From Fibrobacter sp. (lineage in GTDB: Bacteria; Fibrobacterota; Fibrobacteria; Fibrobacterales; Fibrobacteraceae), in assembly GCA_017649565.1 (NCBI GenBank), contig JAGCGO010000061.1, forward strand, positions 1 through 39,062: a stretch of DNA of 39,062 bases, given 5' to 3'. Below, piece by piece: positions 9,185-20,287 of the stretch. A model generated the notes under the pieces. The model did no database searches. It saw only the letters and a list, made by a program, of their open reading frames with translations, and had not been told where the DNA came from. Position numbers and translations under genes: made by a program. Position 1 is the first letter of the stretch, and each line of letters begins with the position of its first letter.

Positions 9185-9256
9185 TGGGGTATCGTCAAGT
9201 GGTAAGACAACGGATTTTGATTCCGTTATTCGTTGGTTCGAATCCAGCTACCCCAA
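9185..9256 (+). tRNA. tRNA-Gln (anticodon TTG)
   Basis: 72 nt with a full cloverleaf. The acceptor stem is TGGGGTA (9185-9191) with TACCCCA (9249-9255) and discriminator A9256. The D-arm is GTC...GAC with AAGTGGTAA. The anticodon stem is ACGGA/TCCGT with loop TTTTGAT, anticodon TTG at 9217-9219. The T-loop carries the GGTTCGAATCC signature. No 3' CCA is encoded. It is probably co-transcribed with rplY, whose start is 37 bases downstream. Confidence 0.97.
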
Positions 9257-9292
9257 TGAAATTTTTACTTAATCCAAATGGAGATAAATAAA

Positions 9293-9919
9293 ATGGAACT
9301 CACAACGCTCAAAGCTACCTCGAGAGTGCTAGTTGCAAACCGCGATAACGCCCGTTTGCGCAAGGCTGGTCAGATTCCGGCCGTCTATTATGGTAAGGGT
9401 ATGGAAGCGCTGAACATTTCCGTAAGCGATATCGACTTGCGTAAGGTTCTCGCTCCGGGCAAGCGTTACACGCTTCTCGACCTCGAAATCGATGGCAAGG
9501 CCGGCAATCCGGCGGTCGTCTACAACTACCAGAAGGACGCCATCTCTCAGAAGATCATCCACATCGACTTCCTCAAGATTTCTGAGGATTCCATGGTCAA
9601 GGTTCGCGTTCCGCTCAAGCTTTCCGGCCTCCCGATTGGCGTGAAGGCTCAGGGTGGCCTCTTCTCTCAGGAAGCTCGCTACCTCATGCTCGCTGCCAAG
9701 CCGGCTTGCATCCCGACCGTTCTCGAAATGGATATCTCCAATTTCGGCACCAACGTGACCTTCTACGCCAAGGACCTCAAGCTCCCGGAAGGCGTGGAAC
9801 TCGCTTCTGTTCCGCGTACCGTGATCTTCACGATTACGTCCAAGTCCAAGAAGGGTGACTCCTCTGCCGACGCTTCCGCTGAAGCCGCTCCGGCCGCTGC
9901 AGCTGCCGAAGCCAAGTAA
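9293..9919 (+). CDS. rplY: Large ribosomal subunit protein bL25 (Ctc/TL5 form)
   Basis: 208 aa from ATG 9293. An in-frame ATG 15 bases upstream (9278) is less likely, because the TGGAGA ribosome-binding site (9279-9284) overlaps it and suits 9293. bL25 binds 5S rRNA. The protein has the two-domain Ctc/TL5 layout: an N-terminal L25 beta-barrel (about 1-95, with RNDARLRKAG-like residues and IPAVYYGKG) and a C-terminal beta domain (about 96-185). The tail is rich in Lys, Ser, Ala and Glu, a low-complexity extension common in this form. It sits between tRNA-Gln and pth, a neighbourhood often kept in bacteria, and is followed by a strong terminator. Confidence 0.95.
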   Translation: MELTTLKATSRVLVANRDNARLRKAGQIPAVYYGKGMEALNISVSDIDLRKVLAPGKRYTLLDLEIDGKAGNPAVVYNYQKDAISQKIIHIDFLKISEDSMVKVRVPLKLSGLPIGVKAQGGLFSQEARYLMLAAKPACIPTVLEMDISNFGTNVTFYAKDLKLPEGVELASVPRTVIFTITSKSKKGDSSADASAEAAPAAAAAEAK

Positions 9920-9941
9920 TTGCCTTAAGCAATTGGAATTG

Positions 9942-9977
9942 AACCTGTCTGCCCCGTGCAGGCAGGTTCTTTTTTTG
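9942..9977 (+). terminator. Rho-independent terminator after rplY
   Basis: 11-bp stem AACCTGTCTGC (9942-9952) with GCAGGCAGGTT (9958-9968), one G-T pair, loop CCCGT, then a CT8 tract to 9977. It starts 22 bases after the rplY stop codon and separates rplY from pth. Confidence 0.93.
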
Positions 9978-10008
9978 CGAACCCCGCTTCCCGCACCTCG
10001 TACTACGC

Positions 10009-10083
10009 GCCTCTCTCGTCTCTCGTCTTTTTCTATATTACCTCCTACTTCTAACTTCCTACATCTAACTTCCTACTACCCCT
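10009..10083 (+). repeat. Pyrimidine-rich repeat leader upstream of pth
   Basis: Two copies of the heptamer TCTCTCG (10012-10025) are followed by TATATT (10034-10039, a plausible -10) and then a 14-base direct repeat, TCTAACTTCCTACA/T (10050-10063 and 10064-10077), leading straight to the ATG. The heptamer also forms a 4-copy array inside the UvrA-like gene (23057-23084). The CTAACTTCCTAC words match those before ispE. No Shine-Dalgarno is present. Confidence 0.65.
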
Positions 10084-10638
10084 ATGTACATCATCGTCGG
10101 TCTCGGAAATCCTGGTACTCAATATTCCAACACCCACCACAATGCGGGCTTCATGGCTGTCGAAAAGCTGGCCGACCCGAACAAGGACTGGAAAAGCGAA
10201 CACAAGGCGCTCACCATGAAGGTGAACATCGCTGGCGAGGAATGCCTGCTTGCCAAGCCGCAGACGTACATGAACCTCTCGGGCGAGGCCGTGCAGGCCC
10301 TGATGACGTGGTACAAGGTGAAGACCGACCATTTGCTCGTCTTCAGCGACGACGTTAATTTGGACGTAGGCCGCATCCGTTGCCGCAAGGACGGCAGCCA
10401 CGGCGGGCAGAACGGACTTCGGAACATCATTGAACACGTGGGCGACAAGTTCCCGCGCATCCGTTTTGGTGTGGGAAAGTGCCCTCCGAAATTTGACCTG
10501 AGTAACTGGGTGCTCGCGAAGTTCTCTCCCGAGGACCGCCCTGTTTTTGAAGAGGCCATCGCCAAGGTTCCCGCCCTCGTAGAATGCTACTTCAAGCTCG
10601 GCATCGAGAAGTGCATGGAACGCTACAACGGGAAGTAA
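10084..10638 (+). CDS. pth: Peptidyl-tRNA hydrolase
   Basis: 184 aa, normal for the family. Pth cleaves the ester bond of peptidyl-tRNAs that fall off the ribosome, recycling the tRNA in the cytoplasm. The N-terminus has IVGLGNPG, then catalytic H19 followed by N20 in HHNAGF. Also conserved are the TYMNLSG segment, the acidic FSDDVNLDVG segment (D89, matching the catalytic Asp) and the glycine-rich GSHGGQNGLRN. The start abuts a pyrimidine-rich repeat with no Shine-Dalgarno; TATATT at 10034-10039 would give a leader of about 38 bases. It is convergent with the unknown lipoprotein downstream, 25 bases apart. Confidence 0.96.
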   Translation: MYIIVGLGNPGTQYSNTHHNAGFMAVEKLADPNKDWKSEHKALTMKVNIAGEECLLAKPQTYMNLSGEAVQALMTWYKVKTDHLLVFSDDVNLDVGRIRCRKDGSHGGQNGLRNIIEHVGDKFPRIRFGVGKCPPKFDLSNWVLAKFSPEDRPVFEEAIAKVPALVECYFKLGIEKCMERYNGK

Positions 10639-10663
10639 TTCGTCTCGGCGAAAAATTCACGGA

Positions 10664-11119
10664 TTATTTCATCGGTTGATCCCACGGGTAATTCGCTTGT
10701 AGCGAATCCTTGGGGCCTACGGACAAGACAACTTCGGCAGGGTAATGCCCTGGTGTTTCTGATGGAGTTGTTGAAAATACCGAAAGGATAAACGCATTAT
10801 TCATCGTTTTCAAGAGATTGCCGGGTGCGTGAGCTTCCCTCATCAGATGATCGGCTCCGTGTTGGGGCCGTGCCGTGCCACCCTCGCGATATATGTTTAC
10901 TCCACCATAGACAACATTGTTTCTTCGGACCTGCAAATGGAACCCTATATCCGATAATGGCGTCGCAAATTCGCAGCTGTCGCTTCGATCGCAAACCTGT
11001 ACACCGTTACAATAAATAGAGTAGTCGCTGCGCCCGTCAGCAACACGCACTTTCATAGCAGGGCCATAACACCCGACAAGCACACAGAGCAGAACAAATA
11101 ATAAGCAGGAACGTTTCAT
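10664..11119 (-). CDS. Small lipoprotein, function unknown
   Basis: 151 aa. A Lys/Arg start, a hydrophobic run and LVGC (Cys17) form a clear lipoprotein signal. The mature part has three further cysteines within about 30 residues (IYCNGVQVC, SCEF), which could form disulfides, and a short beta-rich region resembling a PEGA-like or carboxypeptidase-regulatory fold, though I cannot assign a family. The gene lies 13 bases after the exported-protein gene at 11133-11486 on the same strand and is probably co-transcribed with it. The ribosome-binding site is weak. Base composition is poorer in G+C than guaB and pth on either side, which may mean recent acquisition. Confidence 0.75.
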   Translation of the reverse strand: MKRSCLLFVLLCVLVGCYGPAMKVRVADGRSDYSIYCNGVQVCDRSDSCEFATPLSDIGFHLQVRRNNVVYGGVNIYREGGTARPQHGADHLMREAHAPGNLLKTMNNAFILSVFSTTPSETPGHYPAEVVLSVGPKDSLQANYPWDQPMK

Positions 11120-11132
11120 TCTACAATTTTCT

Positions 11133-11486
11133 TCACTTTATTTTTTCAGAAACGTAACTTACAATCGAAATAAAATCATTAGGCACGTAGGCGATGTGTC
11201 CGTAAGACCATACAATCTTGTCGTTCTTCTTTTTCTTTTCAAAAATAACGGCAACACCGATTTCGTCGCGAAGTAGCTTTATTTGCAATAAATAATCGCA
11301 ATCTTTTTGGTCTGAGACAATAGCATAGCCGTCGATAGTCGCATACTCCTTGACCAGGGAAATTATTCTTTCGGCATAATCTTCATGAACGCCTTGCAGC
11401 TGAACCGGTAAGATAAAGTATTCCTTTTTTGCCCACAAGGCCGACGAGAACAAAAGGACAATCAATAAACTACGAAACATTCTCAT
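11133..11486 (-). CDS. Small exported protein, function unknown
   Basis: 117 aa. The N-terminus is a signal peptide (MRMFRSLLIVLLFSSALWA) with a probable cleavage after LWA. The mature part is about 98 aa, lysine-rich, with alternating hydrophobic residues (YLLQIKLLRD, GVAVIFEKKKK) that suggest a small mixed alpha/beta domain. It loosely recalls the N-terminal domain of lipoproteins that assemble nucleotide- or peptide-binding surfaces, but no family is recognised. A second ATG lies two codons in. TATATT (complement of 11495-11500) is only 8 bases from the first ATG and no Shine-Dalgarno is seen, so the message may be nearly leaderless. It is the first gene of a pair with 10664-11119, and is A+T-rich. 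Confidence 0.7.
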   Translation of the reverse strand: MRMFRSLLIVLLFSSALWAKKEYFILPVQLQGVHEDYAERIISLVKEYATIDGYAIVSDQKDCDYLLQIKLLRDEIGVAVIFEKKKKNDKIVWSYGHIAYVPNDFISIVSYVSEKIK

Positions 11487-11560
11487 TTTAGGGCAATATA
11501 AAAAATATGCCTCAATTTGCCGTAAATAATCGCTTTATTATGCTTTACCTCGTCTAAAAT

Positions 11561-11569
11561 TGCTATATT
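11561..11569 (+). promoter_or_regulatory. Extended -10 of the guaB promoter
   Basis: TGCTATATT (TATATT at 11564-11569 preceded by TG-N) lies 22 bases upstream of the guaB ATG, with GAGGT as ribosome-binding site between them. No good -35 is visible, as expected for an extended -10. The same hexamer recurs before many genes in this window. Confidence 0.55.
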
Positions 11570-11588
11570 TCATACGCAAAAGAGGTAA

Positions 11589-13049
<1,461 letters not shown>

Positions 13050-13087
13050 GACGTTTTGGCCTACTTTAGTCCATGAACTTTCGTAAT

Positions 13088-13119
13088 CCGCTACAGTACA
13101 AACTGTGGCGGTTTTTTTT
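13088..13119 (+). terminator. Rho-independent terminator after guaB
   Basis: 10-bp stem (CCGCTACAGT 13088-13097 with ACTGTGGCGG 13102-13111, one T-G pair), a 4-base loop ACAA and a T8 run. It begins 39 bases after the guaB stop. Confidence 0.92.
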
Positions 13120-13165
13120 GCTGTGTTTCCCGATGTAACCAAAAAATGGCCCTAAAAAGGAGCTT

Positions 13166-13195
13166 TTGGCCTTATATGTTTCTATACTATATATT
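13166..13195 (+). promoter_or_regulatory. Candidate promoter of the GH5 cellulase gene
   Basis: TTGGCC (13166-13171), an 18-bp spacer, then TATATT (13190-13195). AGGTGAGG (13207-13214) then gives a strong ribosome-binding site before ATG 13217. A second TATACT at 13183 is an alternative -10. Confidence 0.5.
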
Positions 13196-13216
13196 GGAAA
13201 TAAAAGGTGAGGTAAT

Positions 13217-15298
13217 ATGAATTATCTGAAAAAAATGGGAATGTCGCTCCTTTGCGCGGCTACTATGGTTTTGCTGGCTTGTTCGGACGATTCGTCCACA
13301 AAGCCGGAACCGGTCAATCCGGTCAATCCGGAAGATGTTGTCCCGGCGGACACATCGTCAACGCAGGATTCTACGACGGATTCCATTCCTCCCAAGAAAG
13401 ATGTCAAGGTCGATCCGGGCCTTGCCAAGCGCCTGGTCGCGAACATGGGCCCCGGTATTAACCTGGGCAACGTTTTCGAAGCGGAAAATGTCGGCTTCAT
13501 GACCTTTGACGAAACCCAGTTCTCCAGCAGCTGGGGCGAGACGATTGTCCCTGCCGATTTCCAGGCGCTGGGTGATTCCGGCTTCAGGAACATCCGTATT
13601 CCCGTGAGTTGGGAAGAGCATATCGAGGAAAAGAACGGCAAGTGCGTCGTGGACGAACCTTGGATGAAGCAGGTGTTCTGGGCTGTCGACCTTGCAATCA
13701 AGAACAAGATGGTGGTCATTTTGAATGCGCATCACTGGAATGCCATGTATGACTCGAACCCGGATAAGGAAACGCCTTGCTTGCTGGATGTCTACCGCCA
13801 GATGATGACGGAAGTGGTGAAGTATTCCACGGACTCCTTGATCGTGGAAACGCTTAACGAGCCCCGTGGCAAGCTGACGTCTCCCAAGTGGAATGCCCTC
13901 GTGGATTCTATCGTGAATATCGTAAGGACGGTGGACCCGCAGCGCGTGGTGATGGTCGGTACCCACAATTACAACAATGCATCGGCGGCATCGCAGCTCA
14001 AGTTGCCGACAGACGCGACCAACCTCATTGTGACCTTCCATTACTATGAACCCTTCTCCTTCACTCACCAGGGCGCGGAATTCGTGACCCCGAAGTATCC
14101 CACCGGCAAGGAATGGAGCGCTTCGTTTGGTGAAATGCGCACGATCAAGAACGTTTTCTCCAACCTCAAGGAATGGGCCGATGCGAAGGATATCCCGGTC
14201 TATCTCGGCGAGTTCGGTGCCTACGAGGCTGCTGACAGCGTGTCCCGCGAGACATGGACTTCGTTCATGGTCACCCTGGCCAACCGTATGGGCTTCGGCT
14301 GGGCATACTGGGAATTCTGCAGTGGCTTCGGCGTGTACGACGAGACTTCTGGAAAGTGGAAAGACTATCTGATGCGTGCACTGCTGCATCCCACAATGAC
14401 ATTCGATGAACTGGAATACCCGAGCCTGGATACGCTCCAGTATGTGCTCTTTGACGATTTCGACCAGAACGAAGGTGCGAACATCAACGTCACGGCTCTT
14501 TCTGCAAAGTTGACTCTTGCCGAAGGGAACCCGGTGGACAGCGCTGCCGGCCGTTGGTACGCCTACTGCGACTTTACGAGTACGGTCACTATGGACGGCG
14601 GCGATACGCTTGTTACCTCGGTGATGCTGGCCGACACGACTAAGAGCTACACTGCGACGAACTTCGAAAAGCTGATTACGAATAACGGGCACGAGGGTCG
14701 CGGTCTGTACTTCAAGCTGCACCTGCTGGGCGATTCCTATCCGTGGGCCGGCTTCGGTGCCGGGTTCTATTCCGAGAACAAGCGCGCCAATTTTGCAAAC
14801 CTCAAGGCTTTGACCTTCTGGGCCAAGGGTACGGGCGACTTCAAGGTTTCCTGGGTGTCCGACTATGCCGATACCTGCTGCAGGCAGAACTGGGGCGCGT
14901 TCGGCACGGAAATCACGCTGACTCCGGAATGGAAGCAGTATACGATCTGGTTCGATGAATGGGCACCCAGCCCGTGGTCCGAGCTGGAAGGCCTTGGTGC
15001 CGAATGGCTCGACCACAATGACGACATCCGCAACTTGCAGTTTAGCAACGGTGCCTCTTACGGCCAGGTTGTCGACGAGGAACTTGAAATCTGGCTGGAC
15101 GATATCCGATTCTACGGCATGAGCGATGCTGATTTTGAGAATCCGGCTGTAGTTGACCCGGCTCCTGCTACGGATCCGACGCCTGCAACAGACCCGGCGC
15201 CTTCGACTGACCCGGCACCGGAAACGGATCCTGCTCCTGCAACAGACCCGGCTCCGGAAACGGATCCGGCACCGGAAGCGGAGACTCCGGCTGAATAG
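13217..15298 (+). CDS. GH5 endoglucanase-type lipoprotein with C-terminal carbohydrate-binding-like domain
   Basis: 693 aa. The signal ends in LLAC (Cys22), so the enzyme is a lipoprotein. A Pro/Thr/Ser/Asp-rich linker runs to about residue 65. The GH5 barrel covers about 66-400: GPGINLGN at the start, RIPVSWEEH, HHWN, acid/base E215 in LNEP, HYYEPF, nucleophile E332 in YLGEFGAYE, and WAYWEF near the end. GH5 enzymes hydrolyse beta-1,4-glucans with retention. Residues about 410-635 form a beta-rich module (FDDFD, ADTTKSY, FWAKGTGDFKVSW, LDDIRFYG) resembling CBM11 or CIA30-type binding domains. The last 47 residues are seven DPAPxT-type hexapeptides plus ETPAE, with no domain after them. It is convergent with ligA, stop codons one base apart. 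The exact substrate is not shown by sequence. Confidence 0.9.
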   Translation: MNYLKKMGMSLLCAATMVLLACSDDSSTKPEPVNPVNPEDVVPADTSSTQDSTTDSIPPKKDVKVDPGLAKRLVANMGPGINLGNVFEAENVGFMTFDETQFSSSWGETIVPADFQALGDSGFRNIRIPVSWEEHIEEKNGKCVVDEPWMKQVFWAVDLAIKNKMVVILNAHHWNAMYDSNPDKETPCLLDVYRQMMTEVVKYSTDSLIVETLNEPRGKLTSPKWNALVDSIVNIVRTVDPQRVVMVGTHNYNNASAASQLKLPTDATNLIVTFHYYEPFSFTHQGAEFVTPKYPTGKEWSASFGEMRTIKNVFSNLKEWADAKDIPVYLGEFGAYEAADSVSRETWTSFMVTLANRMGFGWAYWEFCSGFGVYDETSGKWKDYLMRALLHPTMTFDELEYPSLDTLQYVLFDDFDQNEGANINVTALSAKLTLAEGNPVDSAAGRWYAYCDFTSTVTMDGGDTLVTSVMLADTTKSYTATNFEKLITNNGHEGRGLYFKLHLLGDSYPWAGFGAGFYSENKRANFANLKALTFWAKGTGDFKVSWVSDYADTCCRQNWGAFGTEITLTPEWKQYTIWFDEWAPSPWSELEGLGAEWLDHNDDIRNLQFSNGASYGQVVDEELEIWLDDIRFYGMSDADFENPAVVDPAPATDPTPATDPAPSTDPAPETDPAPATDPAPETDPAPEAETPAE
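15155..15280 (+). repeat. Seven tandem 18-bp units coding DPAPxT hexapeptides
   Basis: 126 bp made of seven imperfect 18-base units, each coding Asp-Pro-(Ala/Thr)-Pro-x-(Thr/Ala). They form the C-terminal tail of the GH5 lipoprotein. Third-codon positions vary between units, so the peptide repeat is kept by selection or is old. This is a linker-like sequence in an unusual end position. Confidence 0.85.
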
Positions 15299-15299
15299 T

Positions 15300-17486
<2,187 letters not shown>

Positions 17487-17499
17487 TTATGGGGATTGT

Positions 17500-18642
17500 A
17501 TGACTGAACCCTTATTTGTAGAGTTACTCGCCTTTTGTTCGATTATTTGCGTAATTTTACTTTTAAAGGTAAAATCGGAGGCTGACTATAATGTCAACTC
17601 CACTTTGCTTGCGAGCATCATGGCTCATGCGGCAATCCTCAACTTGGTCGACTGCTTCTGCTTCATCTTTTACGAGTCCAGCTATCCTGTTCTGAACCTT
17701 TTCCTGAACTCGGTGTATTTTGTTGTGGGTCTTATGCTCACGTTCTCGTGGTACCAGTATGCAATGAGTACGCTATGCAACCAGCTGTGGAACGGCAAGT
17801 GGCTCCGCTGGGTTTCCGTGGTCCCGTTGGCGGCCATCTTGATTGCGATTGCCTTTTCTTTCTGGACGGGCTGGCTGTTCCGGCTCGACGAGAACGGCTT
17901 CTATTGCAGAGGTCCCTACTTCTTCCTCCAGATGATCGTGTGCGGCCTGTATCTTATGATCCCGAGCACCATCTCGTTCATCAGGATTTTCATGAAGCGC
18001 TTCTATTCCGACCGTACCATAAACATGGCCTTCTCGTCCATCGTGGTCCTGCCGCTCCTGGTGATGTTCCTGCAGACGCGCTACCTTCCCGGGACGCCGT
18101 CCATATCTATCGGACTTACGATTTCTGTACTGATCATCTTTGTCAATTTGCAGTCTCAGCGGATATCGATAGACCCGCTCACCGGGCTCAATAACCGTAA
18201 CCACCTGAACCGCTTCCTTGATCAGAAAGTCCAGTTCCTTCGCAAAAACAGACAACTTTTCCTATTCATGTTGGACATTGACAAGTTCAAGGACATCAAC
18301 GACAACTTCGGACGTCTCCAGGGAGATATCGTGTTGCAGATTGTAGGCGATGCACTGAAGAGCGTGTGTGGTCGTCTCGGGCATTTTATCGCCCGCTATG
18401 GCTCCGACGAGTTCATCGTTGTTGCCGAACTGAACGATTTCTCCGACGCCCTTTATTTGCGCAGGAACATCCTCATGATTCTCACCAAGAACAGCGAGCA
18501 CTTGAAGTTCCCCCTGCGCTTGAGTATCGGCTATACCTTGTGGAACCGCGGTGGTGATTCCATTCCCGACTTCATTTCGAGGGCGGAAAAGCAGCTTGTT
18601 GCCGACAAGCGGTCAAAATCCTTGGAAAGAGCCATATCCTAG
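17500..18642 (+). CDS. Membrane GGDEF protein, probable diguanylate cyclase
   Basis: 380 aa from ATG 17500, which has GGGG seven bases upstream. A GTG at 17440 could add 20 residues but lacks a good ribosome-binding site. About seven hydrophobic helices fill residues 1-210, similar to 7TM sensor modules. The GGDEF domain (about 218-380) starts with IDPLTGLNNR and has the metal-binding FMLDIDKFKDIND. The active-site loop is GSDEF (G301-F305), not GGDEF. The position of the inhibitory RxxD motif reads RLGH, so product inhibition at that site is probably lost. If active, it makes cyclic di-GMP from GTP at the inner membrane. The input signal is unknown. It is divergent from ligA; GH53 follows after 26 bases. 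Confidence 0.88.
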   Translation: MTEPLFVELLAFCSIICVILLLKVKSEADYNVNSTLLASIMAHAAILNLVDCFCFIFYESSYPVLNLFLNSVYFVVGLMLTFSWYQYAMSTLCNQLWNGKWLRWVSVVPLAAILIAIAFSFWTGWLFRLDENGFYCRGPYFFLQMIVCGLYLMIPSTISFIRIFMKRFYSDRTINMAFSSIVVLPLLVMFLQTRYLPGTPSISIGLTISVLIIFVNLQSQRISIDPLTGLNNRNHLNRFLDQKVQFLRKNRQLFLFMLDIDKFKDINDNFGRLQGDIVLQIVGDALKSVCGRLGHFIARYGSDEFIVVAELNDFSDALYLRRNILMILTKNSEHLKFPLRLSIGYTLWNRGGDSIPDFISRAEKQLVADKRSKSLERAIS

Positions 18643-18656
18643 ACGGATTTTGAATA

Positions 18657-18662
18657 TATATT
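18657..18662 (+). promoter_or_regulatory. TATATT hexamer just before the GH53 start
   Basis: TATATT lies only 6 bases upstream of ATG 18669. If this is the -10, transcription would begin at or next to the A of the start codon, giving a leaderless message. No -35 is evident. AAGGG between the two is too close to the ATG to be a normal ribosome-binding site. Confidence 0.4.
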
Positions 18663-18668
18663 AAGGGC

Positions 18669-20171
18669 ATGGGTATTAGGAGCTTTTCAAACTCAGCTTT
18701 TTTTGCATGCACATTGATTGCCTTGGCGGGGTGCTCCGGCGACTCCAGTTCCGGCAACGATTCCTCGACAGGTCCTGGTAGCGAAACAGTAGGGGACGAA
18801 CTTACTATTCCGTCCTCGTTCTCGACAGTAGACGGTTCTTCGCCTTCTCTGGGATATTCAGATACGCAGCAGGATTCGGCGGGCTCGTCGGTTTCCGGTG
18901 AATCCGCATCTTCGGCAGGCGCGCAGCCGACGAGTTCTTCGTCTTCTTCGTTCGTTTTCCCTCCGTTTTCTTCTTCTTTGATTTTATGGGACCCGTATCC
19001 GAGTTCAAGCTCGCGCTATGCTCCCTGGCGTTCATTGGATTCTAACTCGGCGCTCTCTTCTTCCGCAGAATTGCTGCAGTCCTCGGGGTCGCAGCCGTCG
19101 TCCACGGCTTCCGAGCAGTTCTTCAATTTCGACTTCTATACGGGCGCCGACATCTCGACCGTGCAGGAATACGAACGCAACAAGACCAAGTTCATTGACG
19201 TGGACGGGACCGAGATGGATGTCTTTACGTTGCTCAAGAAGCACGGCTTCAATGCCATCCGCTTAAAGACCTTCGTGGATCCCAAGGCCAAGTACGGCTA
19301 TGCCGCGTCGGGTTGCGGTCACGAGGCCGAAGCTTATGCCGACAAGGACCATATCGTCGCCTACGCACAAAAGATCAAGGCCGCCGGCATGGCGTTCCTG
19401 CTCGACATCCATTACAGTGACAACTGGGCCGATCCGGGCAAGCAGATTATTCCTGAACGCTGGCGCAAGGTTGGCAGTTCCGACATGCTTGCGGATTCCG
19501 TCTATGCCTACACACTCGACCTCATGAAAGCCCTCAAGCAGGTGGGCGCGACGCCCGAGATGGTGCAGATCGGCAACGAGACGACTCCGGGAATCCTGAT
19601 TCATGTGCCGAACAGCAGTACGGACTGCTGGGGCAACGGGGTGGACAAGGCGTCCACTACCATCAACGGCGACATGGGCACTGCAAGCGGCAAGGCGAAC
19701 GCGGCCAAGTATTTCAAGGCGGGCATCAAGGCGGTCAAGGAAGTCTCTCCCTCGACCAAGACGGTGCTGCATATCGAACGCATCCGCCAGGCCAATACGG
19801 TGACATGGTGGATGACGGAAATCTTCAAGAACCAGAAAATCCCTGCCGACGTGATGGGTTTTTCCGCGTACACGGCATATGGTGACGGCGCTCCCGACAA
19901 CTGGAAATCGCTTTTCCAGTCCGTCACTTCAGAGTATCCGAACCTGGAATTCATTGTCGCGGAATACAACGGCGGCGATTCCGATAACCACTACAAGTTC
20001 GACGGCTCGCGCAAGCGCACGAACGAGATGGTGAAGGGGATGGGCCGCTGGATTGGCACGTTCTTCTGGGAACCGACGCTCGGCGGCGCCTGGGGCCCCG
20101 CGCTATTCGACTGGAAGGGGAATGACCTGCAGGCGAACAGCAAGGCCTTCGAGGAATTTCCCGCGCAGTAA
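18669..20171 (+). CDS. GH53 endo-beta-1,4-galactanase lipoprotein
   Basis: 500 aa. The lipoprotein signal ends in LAGC (Cys22), followed by a ~125-residue Ser-rich linker. The GH53 barrel begins with DFYTGADIS and includes NAIRLKTFVDP, then LLDIHYSDNWADPGKQ, a hallmark of the family. The acid/base is E304 in VQIGNET and the nucleophile is E432 in IVAEYN. The C-terminus FFWEPTLGGAWG is also typical. GH53 enzymes cut beta-1,4-galactan and type I arabinogalactan, the side chains of rhamnogalacturonan I, so this gene fits with the pectin genes further downstream. Surface anchoring is inferred from the lipobox and long linker. No normal Shine-Dalgarno is present. An ADH gene follows after 116 bases. 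Confidence 0.93.
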   Translation: MGIRSFSNSAFFACTLIALAGCSGDSSSGNDSSTGPGSETVGDELTIPSSFSTVDGSSPSLGYSDTQQDSAGSSVSGESASSAGAQPTSSSSSSFVFPPFSSSLILWDPYPSSSSRYAPWRSLDSNSALSSSAELLQSSGSQPSSTASEQFFNFDFYTGADISTVQEYERNKTKFIDVDGTEMDVFTLLKKHGFNAIRLKTFVDPKAKYGYAASGCGHEAEAYADKDHIVAYAQKIKAAGMAFLLDIHYSDNWADPGKQIIPERWRKVGSSDMLADSVYAYTLDLMKALKQVGATPEMVQIGNETTPGILIHVPNSSTDCWGNGVDKASTTINGDMGTASGKANAAKYFKAGIKAVKEVSPSTKTVLHIERIRQANTVTWWMTEIFKNQKIPADVMGFSAYTAYGDGAPDNWKSLFQSVTSEYPNLEFIVAEYNGGDSDNHYKFDGSRKRTNEMVKGMGRWIGTFFWEPTLGGAWGPALFDWKGNDLQANSKAFEEFPAQ

Positions 20172-20221
20172 AGGCTTTGTTTGTACAAGATGGGGCCCTG
20201 TTTCTTCTAGAGAACAGAAAT

Positions 20222-20242
20222 AAACGAAAAAACTCGTTTTTT
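20222..20242 (+). terminator. Possible weak terminator after GH53
   Basis: AAACGA (20222-20227) and TCGTTT (20234-20239) form a 6-bp A/T-rich stem with a 6-base loop, ending in a T-run. A CTGTT/GAACAG hairpin lies just before it (about 20199-20218). Stability is low. Confidence 0.35.
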
Positions 20243-20287
20243 GGGGAGATTTCTTGTATTTTATTCTAAAAAACATAGAGGAATAGC

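Noticed and set aside
9185..9256. tRNA-Gln as an integration site of a mobile element
   Set aside because: No integrase, no repeat of the tRNA 3' end and ordinary housekeeping genes on both sides.
15155..15280. CRISPR or satellite array at the end of GH5
   Set aside because: It codes a regular DPAPxT peptide in frame with GH5 and varies mainly at third positions.
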